NCBI GenBank assembly: GCA_963709555.1
Contig: CAVPWR010000008.1
Span: 62,001 to 126,000, forward strand
DNA length: 64,000 nucleotides
Source of the DNA: Sulfurisoma sp963709555
GTDB taxonomy: Bacteria > Pseudomonadota > Gammaproteobacteria > Burkholderiales > Rhodocyclaceae
Reading direction: 5' to 3'
Shown: positions 56,333 through 64,000 of the stretch, in pieces
How positions within the stretch are numbered: position 1 is the stretch's first letter
Layout of the letters: each line of letters starts with the position of its first letter
Made by a program: the position numbers and the translations under genes
The notes under the pieces: generated by a model
Seen by the model: the letters and a program-made list of their open reading frames with translations, nothing else
The model's database searches: none
What the model was told of the DNA's origin: nothing

Positions 56333-57754
56333 ATGGAAATCAAGTCCATGCATTTCAAGTCCCGTGCGGCGGCGCAGCTTGCCAACACCGGACTGCAGTC
56401 CACCCTGAAGAAGGTCAAGGGCAAGTTCGTCGACAAGCGGCGCGACGCCATCGCCGATTACGCAGGGCAGGGGGGCGATTTCGAGGACCTGCGTGAAGCC
56501 GGCAGGGAAGTGCGCAACCGCGTTCTCGCCGATCTTGACCTGTGGCTGGAAAAGTTCGAGAGCAAGGCCACGGCGCGCGGTGCCACGGTGCTATGGGCGA
56601 AGGACGACGCCGAGGCGTGCCGGATCATCGTCGACATCGCCAAAAAGCACGGCGTGAAGAAGGCCACCAAGTCGAAGTCCATGGTATCCGAGGAAGCCGG
56701 CCTGAACCGGGCACTGGAAGCCGCCGGCATCCAGCCGGTCGAGACCGACCTCGGCGAATACATCCTGCAGATCAACGACAACGAGGCGCCCTCGCACATC
56801 ATCGCGCCGGTGGTGCACAAGTCGAAGGAGGAAATCTCCGACCTCTTCGCCCGGGTGCACAAGAAGCCGCGCCTCACCGACATCGGCGAGATGACGCGCG
56901 AGGCGCGCGAGGTGCTGCGCAGCCACTTCCTCTCGGCCGACATGGGAATCAGCGGCGGCAACTTCATCGTCGCCGAAACCGGTTCGGTGGCCATCGTCAC
57001 CAACGAGGGCAACGGCCGCATGGTCACCACAGTGCCGAAGGTGCATGTCGTCCTCACCGGCATCGAGAAAGTGGTGCCGACGCTCGAGGACCTGACGCTG
57101 CTGCTGCGCCTGCTGCCGCGTTCGGCCACCGGGCAGTCGATCTCCAATTATGTTTCCGTGCTCACCGGCATCCGGGGCGCAGGCGACCTCGATGGTCCCG
57201 AGCACATGTACTACGTGCTCGTCGACAACGGCCGATCAAACATCCTCGGCTCCGAATTCAACGCCATGTTGCGCTGCATCCGCTGCGGCGCCTGCATGAA
57301 CCACTGCCCCGTGTATCAGACGGTCGGCGGCCACGCCTACGGCTGGGTCTATCCCGGGCCGATGGGTTCGGTGCTTACCCCTCTTTACGTCGGCATTGAA
57401 AACGCGCTCGACCTGCCGCACGCGGCGACCCTGTGCAACCAGTGCGGCGTCGCCTGCCCGGTGAAGATCCCGCTGCCCGAGCTGCTGCGCACCCTGCGCG
57501 AGAAGCAGGTCGAGAAGAATCTGCGGCCGTTGGGCGAGCGCCTCGCCCTCAAGGCCTGGGCCTGGGTGGCGGCGCGGCCGGCGCTCTATCACCTGGGCAC
57601 GCGCTTCGCCGTACGTTATCTCAACTGGCTTGCCGGCGGCAAAAAGAGCATCCCGGTGCTCGGCGCCGCGCCCGAGTGGACGTCGGGCCGCGACTTCCCC
57701 GCGCCGCAGGGCAGGACCTTCCGCGAGCTGTACGCAAAGAGGAGTGGCAAGTGA
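56333..57754 (+). CDS. lutB: Lactate utilisation protein LutB
   Basis: 473 aa from ATG 56333. The LUD (DUF162) domain spans about residues 60-290 (KSKSMVSEEAGLNRAL, ADMGISGGNFIVAETGSVAIVTNEGNGRM). Two [4Fe-4S] motifs follow: CIRCGACMNHCPVY near 315 and CNQCGVACPVKIPLPELL near 366. It is the central subunit of LutABC. GGGAGAAGGCTGAGG upstream gives a ribosome-binding site within the BLUF gene. Confidence 0.95.
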   Translation: MEIKSMHFKSRAAAQLANTGLQSTLKKVKGKFVDKRRDAIADYAGQGGDFEDLREAGREVRNRVLADLDLWLEKFESKATARGATVLWAKDDAEACRIIVDIAKKHGVKKATKSKSMVSEEAGLNRALEAAGIQPVETDLGEYILQINDNEAPSHIIAPVVHKSKEEISDLFARVHKKPRLTDIGEMTREAREVLRSHFLSADMGISGGNFIVAETGSVAIVTNEGNGRMVTTVPKVHVVLTGIEKVVPTLEDLTLLLRLLPRSATGQSISNYVSVLTGIRGAGDLDGPEHMYYVLVDNGRSNILGSEFNAMLRCIRCGACMNHCPVYQTVGGHAYGWVYPGPMGSVLTPLYVGIENALDLPHAATLCNQCGVACPVKIPLPELLRTLREKQVEKNLRPLGERLALKAWAWVAARPALYHLGTRFAVRYLNWLAGGKKSIPVLGAAPEWTSGRDFPAPQGRTFRELYAKRSGK

Positions 57755-58732
57755 GCCATCGATCGCGCATCCATCGCGCATCACATCGTTTATCTCGAGC
57801 GCGACTCGGTGCGCGCCGTGCTGCCAGCGCCGACTTTTCCCCATGTATGGGAGGAATACCCGCTCACCGCGCCCGGGGAGGTGTTCGAGCGCATCGCCGA
57901 CGCCAGCATCGTCATCGTGAACAAGGTGCAACTGCGCGGCGAACTGCTGGCGCGACTGCCCAAGCTGAAGTTCATCGCCTGCGCCGCCACCGGCACCGAC
58001 AACGTCGATCTCGCCTGGTGCCGCGACCACGGGCTGCCGGTCAGCAACATCCGCGGCTACGCCGCCAACACCGTGCCCGAGCACGTGATGATGTTGATGC
58101 TCAGCCTGCGCCGGCAACTGCTGGCCTACCGCGCCGACGTCCAGGCCGGCCGCTGGCAACGCTCGCCGCTGTTCTGTTTCTTCGACCACCCGATGCGCGA
58201 CCTGCATGGTTCGACGCTGGGGCTGCTCGGCCGCGGCTCCCTCGGCCAGGGCGTGGCCCGGCTGGCCGAGGCCTTCGGCATCAAGGTGCTGTGGGGAGAG
58301 CGCAAGGGTGCGCCCGTCGTGCGCGACGGCTACGTTGCCTTCGAGACGCTGCTGGCCGAGGCGGATGCGATCTCGCTGCACTGCCCTCTTACCGCCGACA
58401 CGCGCGGCATGTTCGGCGAGGCCGAGCTGCGGGCGATGAAGCCCGGCGCCATCCTGATCAACACCGCGCGCGGCGGCCTGGTCGAGGAGACCGCGCTGGT
58501 ACGCGCGCTCAAGGAGGGCTGGATCGCCGGCGCCGGCTTCGATGTGCTGAGCAAGGAGCCGCCGGTCGAAGGCAACCCGCTGCTCGCGCCCGAGTTGCTG
58601 AACCTGCCCAACTTCATCCTGCTGCCCCACATCGCCTGGGCCTCGGACGCGGCGATGCAGACCCTGGCGGACCAGCTCATGGATAACATCGAGGCGTTCG
58701 CCCGCGGTGAGCCTCGCAACCGGGTGGCATGA
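57751..58732 (+). CDS. D-isomer-specific 2-hydroxyacid dehydrogenase, 5' end disturbed
   Basis: NAD-binding LGLLGRGSLGQGVARLAEAFG, signature ILINTARGGLVEETALV (catalytic Arg), and LLPHIAWAS (catalytic His). The family resembles glycerate/hydroxypyruvate reductases (HprA type). The frame from GTG 57809 lacks the first strand, yet HHIVYLERDS just upstream in frame fits the family start, and GTG 57751 overlapping the lutB stop lies in the neighbouring frame. One extra base near 57776 would join them. A dispersed-motif copy (57827-57839) encodes LPAPTF. In this operon it could interconvert a 2-oxoacid and its D-2-hydroxyacid. Confidence 0.85.
57827..57839. repeat. Dispersed 13-base motif copy within the hydroxyacid dehydrogenase gene
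   Basis: AGCGCCGACTTTT encoding part of LPAPTF near the start of the protein. Confidence 0.75.
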
Positions 58733-58733
58733 C

Positions 58734-59390
58734 ATGAACGACTCCAGAGAACTCATCCTCGGCCGCATCCGCGAACGCCTCGGCCGCAGCCCCGCCAATG
58801 CGCCGGCCGCCGCGGCCGCCATCGACGCCGCCCTGGCAGCCCCTGTCCCTGGTCCGCGACCCGTCGCCGATGCCGACCTCGTCGCGGCCTTCCGCGCCCG
58901 TTCCGAAGCGCTGTCCAGCACGGTCGACGAAGTGGCGGGCCTGGCGGATGTGCCGCGCGCCATCGCCGCCTATCTCGCCGAACACCAGCTGGCTCCGCGC
59001 GCCGTCTGCGTGCCCGACCTCGCCGGCCTCGACTGGGGCAGCGCCGGCATCGAGGTGGCGGCGCGTGCCGCCGTCGATCACGACCTCGTCGGCATCACCG
59101 GTGTTTTTCGCGCCATCGCCGAAACCGGCACGCTGATGCTCTGCACCGGCGCGGCGACACCGGCCACCGTCAGCCTGCTGCCCGAAACCCACATCGCCGT
59201 GGTGCCGGTGTCGACCATACTCGCCAGCATGGAAGAAGGCTGGGCCGCCGCCCGCGCCGAGTTTCGGCAGATGCCCCGCGCCGTCAATTTCATCTCCGGC
59301 CCCTCGCGCACCGGCGACATCGAGCAGACCATCGTGCTCGGTGCGCACGGGCCCTACCGGGTGCATATCGTCATCGTGCGGGGCGGCTGA
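58734..59390 (+). CDS. lutC: Lactate utilisation protein LutC
   Basis: 218 aa LUD-domain protein: RELILGRIRERLGRSP at the N-terminus, GITGVFRAIAETGTLML, TPATVSLLPETHIAVVPVSTI and NFISGPSRTGDIEQTIVLGAHGPYRVHIVIV at the end, all typical of LutC. Completes the LutABC lactate oxidase. Two bases after the dehydrogenase gene. Confidence 0.94.
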   Translation: MNDSRELILGRIRERLGRSPANAPAAAAAIDAALAAPVPGPRPVADADLVAAFRARSEALSSTVDEVAGLADVPRAIAAYLAEHQLAPRAVCVPDLAGLDWGSAGIEVAARAAVDHDLVGITGVFRAIAETGTLMLCTGAATPATVSLLPETHIAVVPVSTILASMEEGWAAARAEFRQMPRAVNFISGPSRTGDIEQTIVLGAHGPYRVHIVIVRGG

Positions 59391-59416
59391 GACAGCCTCG
59401 CGACCAGCGGCCTGCT

Positions 59417-61147
59417 TCAGCCGTGGCGACCCGACTGACTGTCGCGGTAGAACTCGCGCATGCTGGCGTAGCGTGCCTCGCGCACAAGGCGAACGCGCTC
59501 GATGGCACGTTCGACCGGCACGCCGAGTTGCGTCAGCGTCTCGGCGGCGATCATCAGGCTGCCCTCCAGGACTTCCGGGATGACCTCGGTGGCGCCGGCA
59601 CGCTTGAGCTTTTCCACGTCCGTGTCGTCCGGCGCACGCACGATCACCGGAATGTCGCTGCGGTACTGGCGCACTAAGCGCAGCACCCGCTCGGCCGACA
59701 GCGTGTCGGGATAGGCGATCACCACCGCCTGCGCCCGCATCAGTCCGGCCGCCTTCAGCACCTCGATGCGGTCGGCGCCGCCGAAGACCACTTTGCCGCC
59801 TTCGGGAATGGCCCGCTTGACCGCATTGGGGTCGACATCGAGCGCGAGGAAGGGGATCTTCTCGGCGCCGAGAAACTGGCCGATCTGCTCGCCGGTGCGG
59901 CCATAGCCGCAGAGGATCACATGGTCCTCCATGCCGAAGGCGCTGGTGGCGACCTCATAGATCGCCTTGGCCTTGTGCGCCCAGTCGCCGCGCGCCATCT
60001 CGCCGCCGAGCCGCGCCACCCGCTCGATCAGGAAGGGGGCGATGAACATCGAGACCAGCATCGCCGCCAGCGTCACCTGGAACACGTCGTCGCGGATCAG
60101 CTTCTGGGCGAAGGCCAGCTGGATCAGCACCAGGCCGAACTCGCCGGCCTGCGCCAGCTGGGCCGAGGTGCGCAACGCCGTATCGGGCGTATTGCGCGCC
60201 GCCAGCGAGATCAGCAGCACGACGACGCCCTTGCCGACTACCAGCAGTCACCACGGCGAGCAGCAGGGCCGGCAAGTTCTGCAGCACGAAGCCGACGTTG
60301 AGCAGCATGCCGACGGTGACGAAGAACAGGCCGAGCAGCACGTCGCGGAACGGGCGGATGTCGGCCTCGACCTGGTGGCGATAGACGGTCTCGGAAATCA
60401 GCATGCCGCCGACGAAGGCGCCCAGCGCCAGCGACAGTCCGGACTGCCCTGTCGCGTAGGCCAGGCCGACGACGATCCACAGCGTCGCCAGCACGAACAG
60501 TTCCTCGGAGCGATGGTGGGCGACGGTGTCGAACAGCCTTTTCATCAGCTTCTGGCCGACCCAGATCAGCACCACCAGCAGCACGGCGGCCTGCAGCGAG
60601 GCCAGCCCGAGGTGCCGCAACAGGTTGCCCTCGGGCTGGGCCAGCGCCGGCAGCAGGATCAGGCAGGGCACCACGGCGATATCCTGGAACAGCAGCACGC
60701 CCATGGTCTGGCGGCCCGAACGCGAATGCAGTTCGAAGCGTTCCGACAGCATCTTGGCGACGATGGCGGTCGAGGACATCGCCACCGCCAGGCCCACGGC
60801 CAGCCCGGACTTCCAGTCCTGGCCATAGCCGTACCAGGCCACCAGCATGGCCCAGCCGCGGTCAGCAGCATCTGCGCCGTGCCGAAGCCCAGCACCAGCG
60901 AGCGCATCGCCTTGAGCCGCGCCAGGCTGAACTCGAGCCCGATGGAGAACATCAGGAAGACCACGCCGAATTCGGCGAAGCTTTCGACCTCCTGGCTCTC
61001 GCCGATCAGCTGCGCGCCGTGCGGGCCCAGCACCATGCCGATCGCCAGGTAGCCAAGCATGGACGGCAGCCTGAAGCGGCGCGCCACGGCCACCGCGCCG
61101 ACGGCGGCGGTGAGCAGCAGCAGCATGGAGAGCAGTTGGGAGTGCAT
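59417..61147 (-). CDS. Kef-type K+/H+ (CPA2) antiporter with TrkA-N domain, two frame breaks
   Basis: Start ATG 61147 (MHSQLLSMLLLLTAAVGAVAVARRF). The three segments in different frames join into one CPA2 antiporter: N-terminal membrane part (LPSMLGYLAIGMVLGPHG, FLMFSIGLEFSLARL), a middle part (VAMSSTAIVAKMLSERFELHSRSG, LGAFVGGMLISETVYRHQVEADI) and a C-terminal part with TrkA-N domain (DHVILCGYGRTGEQIGQFL, VVFGGADRIEVLKAAGL). Breaks lie near 60855 (one base missing) and 60240 (one extra). Presumed potassium efflux in exchange for protons, gated by NAD(H) or glutathione adducts in homologues. Confidence 0.85.
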
Positions 61148-61272
61148 CAGGTGGAAGAATTCGTCGTTGGCATGCTGCGGTCCATGATCTGGCTCAAGCA
61201 AACTATACCGCGTGCCTTCCTATAATGGCCGCACCCATCATCGATTCATGTTTACTGCCGGAGTCTTCCCCC

Positions 61273-62229
61273 ATGCGCCGTCTCGCACTGTTCGCGTTTA
61301 CCCTTCTCCTCGCGGGAAATGCCATGGCCGCAGGCCCCGGCAAAAAAGTCGGCGATGGCGCTACGCCGCCGCCCGCCGCCGTCTCGCCCCTCATGCCCAA
61401 GGCGCCGGACCCGGCCGCCATCATGGTGGCGGTGAAGGAGATCGGCATCATCAACGGCATCGCCCTGGCCTGTGGCCTCAAGGACACGGTGTCCCGTGCC
61501 AAGGCGCTGATGATCATGCGCGTGCCGAAGACGCGGGAATACGGCGAGATCTTCGAGCAGGCGTCCAACGACAGCTTCCTCGCCCAGTCGGTGAAGAAGG
61601 GCGGCTGCCCCGGCCGCGCCACCCTGGCGGTGCAGCTCGAAACCGCCGCGCGCGCGCTGCCGGCTGCTCCCAGCCACCAGGCCATCACCGAAACCGCCGC
61701 GCCCGCCGCCGGCGTCAATCCGAAATACCTGCTGCAGGACGTCAACGGCCGCGCCATCATGGACAGCGACTTCCGCGGCCGCTTCCAGCTGATCAGTTTC
61801 GGCTACACCTTTTGCCCCGACATCTGCCCGACGACGCTGATCGAGATGGCGGAGGTGCTCAAGCTCCTCGGCGACGACGCCAACCGGCTGCAGCCGATCT
61901 TCGTCTCGGTCGATCCCGAGCGCGACACGCTCGAGGTGCTGCGGAGCTACACCGGCTTCTTCGACAAGCGCATCCTCGGCGCCACCGCCACGCCCGAACT
62001 GGTGCGCCGCGCCGCCGACAACTTCAAGGTCCGCTACGAGAAGGTCAAGGAGCCCGGTGCGGCGCCGCTGCAGTACGCGGTCGACCACTCGGCCGGCATG
62101 TACCTGCTCGGCCCCGCTGGCGAATTCATCACCAAGTTCGCCTATGCCATGCCAGTGGCCGACGTGGTGGCGCGCATCCGCGAGTACATGGCGAAGGCAC
62201 CCCCGGCGCGGGAACCGGCCACCCGCTGA
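61273..62229 (+). CDS. SCO1/SenC-type protein with an N-terminal extra domain
   Basis: 318 aa from ATG 61273; signal peptide MRRLALFAFTLLLAGNAMAAG. Residues about 40-130 form a helical region with two cysteines (VAVKEIGIINGIALACGLKD, FLAQSVKKGGCPGRATLAVQ), not part of SCO proteins. Residues about 150-310 are the SCO thioredoxin fold with the copper-binding CxxxC (SFGYTFCPDICPTTLIEM) and distal histidine (VDHSAGMYLLGP). SCO proteins deliver copper to the CuA site of cytochrome oxidase; the extra domain's role is unknown. Confidence 0.88.
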   Translation: MRRLALFAFTLLLAGNAMAAGPGKKVGDGATPPPAAVSPLMPKAPDPAAIMVAVKEIGIINGIALACGLKDTVSRAKALMIMRVPKTREYGEIFEQASNDSFLAQSVKKGGCPGRATLAVQLETAARALPAAPSHQAITETAAPAAGVNPKYLLQDVNGRAIMDSDFRGRFQLISFGYTFCPDICPTTLIEMAEVLKLLGDDANRLQPIFVSVDPERDTLEVLRSYTGFFDKRILGATATPELVRRAADNFKVRYEKVKEPGAAPLQYAVDHSAGMYLLGPAGEFITKFAYAMPVADVVARIREYMAKAPPAREPATR

Positions 62230-62386
62230 GACCGCCTCGCGGCCAGAGGGGGGGCGCATGCTTCGCCGCGGGTAGAATCGTCGCATAACGCTTCCATGAA
62301 CAAATCATGATCGCTTTGCCGCCGCAATCGCCGCCCACCCGTGCTCACGAAGCCAGGGGCAAGTCCTTGCTCGACAAGGTGCAGGC

Positions 62387-63465
62387 ATGATCAACGACGG
62401 CAACACCCAGGAAGTCCTTCGCCGCGCGCAGGCTGGTCGATCGCCATCGCGCTGGGCGCGTTCGCCGCCGTAATGGCGGTCGGCACCATCGGCTACAAGC
62501 ATCTGGGCGGCGCGGAAACGGGCTGGCTCGACGCCCTCTACATGACCTTCCTGATGGTCGCCACCATCGGTTACGGCGCCGGGGTGGAAATCTGGCGGCG
62601 GCCGGATGCGCAAATATTTACCATGGTGATCGCCTTCTCAGGCGTCGCCGTGATGACCTATTTCTTTTCGAGCGTGACGGCCATCGTTCTGGCCAGCGAT
62701 TTCGACAAGTCTTTGCGGAGACGGCGCATGGAGAAGGCGATGAAGAAGGTGCACGGACATTACATCCTCTGCGGTTTCGGCCGGGTCGGCCGCAACGTCG
62801 CCCAGGAACTCGAAGCCACCAACCGCCACTACATCGCGATCGACGAACAGATCGACCTGCTGGAGTCGTATGCGGAAAAGAAGGTCGGCATGCTCTACAT
62901 CCATGGCGATGCCGTCGACGACGACGTGCTCGAGGCCGCGAACATCCGCGAGGCCAAGGGCGTGTTCGCCATCACCGGCGACGACAGCCGCAACCTGATG
63001 ATCGCCTTGACCGCCAAGCAGCTTGCGCCCGGCGCGCGCGTCGTCGCCCGCTGCAACGAGATGCGCAACGTCGAGAAGATGCGCAAGGCCGGCGCCGATG
63101 CCATCGTCTCGCCCAATTTCACCGGCGGCATGCGCATCGCCTCGGCGATGATCCGGCCGCACGTCGTCTCCTTTCTCGATGAGATGTTGCGCTCGGAGCA
63201 CAAGTTGCGCGTCGAGGAGGTCGTCGTGCCGGCGAGCTTCAGGCCGAAGCCGCTGGGCGCGATCAACCTCAAGGGCGCCACCTACGTGCTGGTGGCTGTA
63301 CGCACGCGCGGCGACTGGGTCTTCAATCCGCCAGCCGATTTCGTCGTGCAGCCCGGCCATACCCTGATCGCGATGGCCTCGCCCCATGGCCGCTTCGAAC
63401 TCGAATCGGCGCTCTACCTCATGGACGGCAGACTGATCAGCGTGACTGGATCGGCAGCCCGGTAG
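62387..63465 (+). CDS. Potassium channel with RCK/TrkA domains, frame break near the 5' end
   Basis: Two membrane helices (WSIAIALGAFAAVMAVGTIGY; FTMVIAFSGVAVMTYFF) flank a pore loop TFLMVATIGYGAG, then an RCK-N domain (HYILCGFGRVGRNVAQEL, GDAVDDDVLEAANI) and a C-terminal RCK-C domain. Filter GYG is present but the usual following Asp is Ala. ATG 62387 (MINDGNTQEVLRRA) and the conserved part are in different frames, joined if one base is gained or lost near 62428. An alternative start at 62307 (MIALPPQSPPTRAHEARG) reaches the same point with a stop overlapping ATG 62387. Confidence 0.8.
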
Positions 63466-63931
63466 TGACGAACAGCAGCGTGCGCGCTTCGCGGATATCG
63501 GCGTGCAGCGCTTCGACCAGCGGCGAATTGACCGGCCGCTCGGCGTTCCAGTCGATGATGAAATTGGCGCCCGAGCCGCCCGAGGAGTCCGAGCGCGGCA
63601 CGAACAGTTCGTAGGTCCCCAGCGGCGGTATCGTCCGTGGCGCCGGCAGGTATTCGCGCAGCAGCTTGCCGTCGGTGTTGTAGTAGCGGGCGCTGACGAC
63701 CTTGATGGGCGCTTTCATGTCGGTGTTGCGGATGCTGACATGGGTGGAGACGAGGGTCTCGGAGGGCTTGCCGGTCTTGGGGTTCACCTCGCCGTGGTAG
63801 AGGTGCGAATACACCGGCAGGTAGAGCGACTGCCCGGACGACAGCGACGGCGCGTCCTGTGCGAACGCCAGGCAGGCAGCCGCGGCAAGGGCCAGGCCGG
63901 CATACAGACGGGAGAGCCGCGCGGATATCAT
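63437..63931 (-). CDS. DUF3124 periplasmic protein
   Basis: 164 aa with signal peptide MISARLSRLYAGLALAAAACLAFA. DUF3124 features: LYLPVYSHLYHGE, LVSTHVSIRNTDMKAPIKV, LPPLGTYELFVPRSDSSGGSGANFIIDW. Function unknown; the family often sits with stress proteins. Its start overlaps the stop of the universal stress protein gene (ATGA), so the two form an operon. Its 3' end overlaps the convergent channel gene by 29 bases. Confidence 0.85.
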   Translation of the reverse strand: MISARLSRLYAGLALAAAACLAFAQDAPSLSSGQSLYLPVYSHLYHGEVNPKTGKPSETLVSTHVSIRNTDMKAPIKVVSARYYNTDGKLLREYLPAPRTIPPLGTYELFVPRSDSSGGSGANFIIDWNAERPVNSPLVEALHADIREARTLLFVTTGLPIQSR

Positions 63932-64000
63932 TGCTTGACCAGCGTCACAGGGCGGTCGGCGAGGCGGATAACGTCGTGCGCCACCGACCCGACCAGCAGA
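63928..64000 (-). CDS. Universal stress protein family (C-terminal end only)
   Basis: The minus strand reads LLVGSVAHDVIRLADRPVTLVKQ before TGA at 63930-63928. The G-S-V-A-x-x-V...P-V pattern is the conserved C-terminal ATP-binding strand of UspA-type proteins. The rest lies beyond the right edge. Confidence 0.75.
   Translation of the reverse strand, partial: LLVGSVAHDVIRLADRPVTLVKQ

Overview
The window looks like chromosomal DNA of a GC-rich betaproteobacterium, most likely of the order Rhodocyclales. This is inferred from the rRNA operon, the gene orders rplM-rpsI / argC-bactofilin-erpA / rplU-rpmA-obgE-proB / PP0621-pilS-pilR-ampD, GTP-dependent PEP carboxykinase, and a multi-subunit 2-oxoacid:acceptor oxidoreductase typical of anaerobic metabolism. 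I see no prophage, no transposase and no CRISPR array.

Layout. 1-4.6 kb: 2-oxoacid oxidoreductase operon (gamma, alpha, beta, and a flavin/Fe-S electron-transfer subunit). 4.6-12.2 kb, minus strand: RhlE-type helicase, an MCE/Mla-type lipid transporter (mlaE, mlaF, mlaD), an FAH-family hydrolase, a DOMON-like protein and a NamZ-type (DUF1343) muramidase. 12.4-16.2 kb: solo TAXI protein, heptose adenylyltransferase and the envelope cluster dolP-diaA/gmhA-HIRAN-yraN. 16.2-19.7 kb: rsmI, pyrC, a lipoprotein, DUF3025 and rnpB. 19.8-24.4 kb: lytic transglycosylase, proS, rppH, CNP1-like, coq7, OsmC. 24.6-24.8 kb: a candidate small RNA. 24.9-31.3 kb: rplM-rpsI, argC-DUF6776-bactofilin-erpA, a peptidoglycan endopeptidase, tyrS. 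31.4-36.9 kb: complete 16S-tRNA-Ile-tRNA-Ala-23S-5S operon. 37-46.6 kb: proB, obgE, rpmA, rplU, ispB, tRNA-Pro, PP0621-pilSR-ampD, an AlgP-like lysine-rich protein, DUF302. 46.6-54.3 kb: aminotransferase, pckG, maeB, patatin phospholipase, pbpG. 54.3-59.4 kb: an IclR regulator divergent from a lactate-utilisation operon, lutA-BLUF-lutB-D-2-hydroxyacid dehydrogenase-lutC. 59.4-64 kb: Kef-type antiporter, SCO1-like protein, K+ channel, DUF3124, and the end of a universal stress protein.

Most notable signals: (1) a BLUF blue-light photoreceptor gene with all key residues, translationally coupled inside the lut operon; (2) an intergenic repeat family, two copies of which sit inside operons and carry a ribosome-binding site plus an intact 25-26 codon mini-ORF that ends at the next gene's start codon; (3) a 13-base motif, AGCGCCGACTTTT, present five times exactly inside and beside unrelated genes, behaving like an uptake-type or other dispersed DNA signal; (4) a candidate sRNA with a CCUCCUCC hairpin loop; (5) a roughly 400-bp mosaic of inverted repeats splitting the mla operon.

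Quality caveat: at least a dozen single-base frame breaks hit otherwise well-conserved genes, including proS and rppH. They look like sequencing or assembly indels rather than gene decay, so coordinates of those genes are given for the inferred intact gene.
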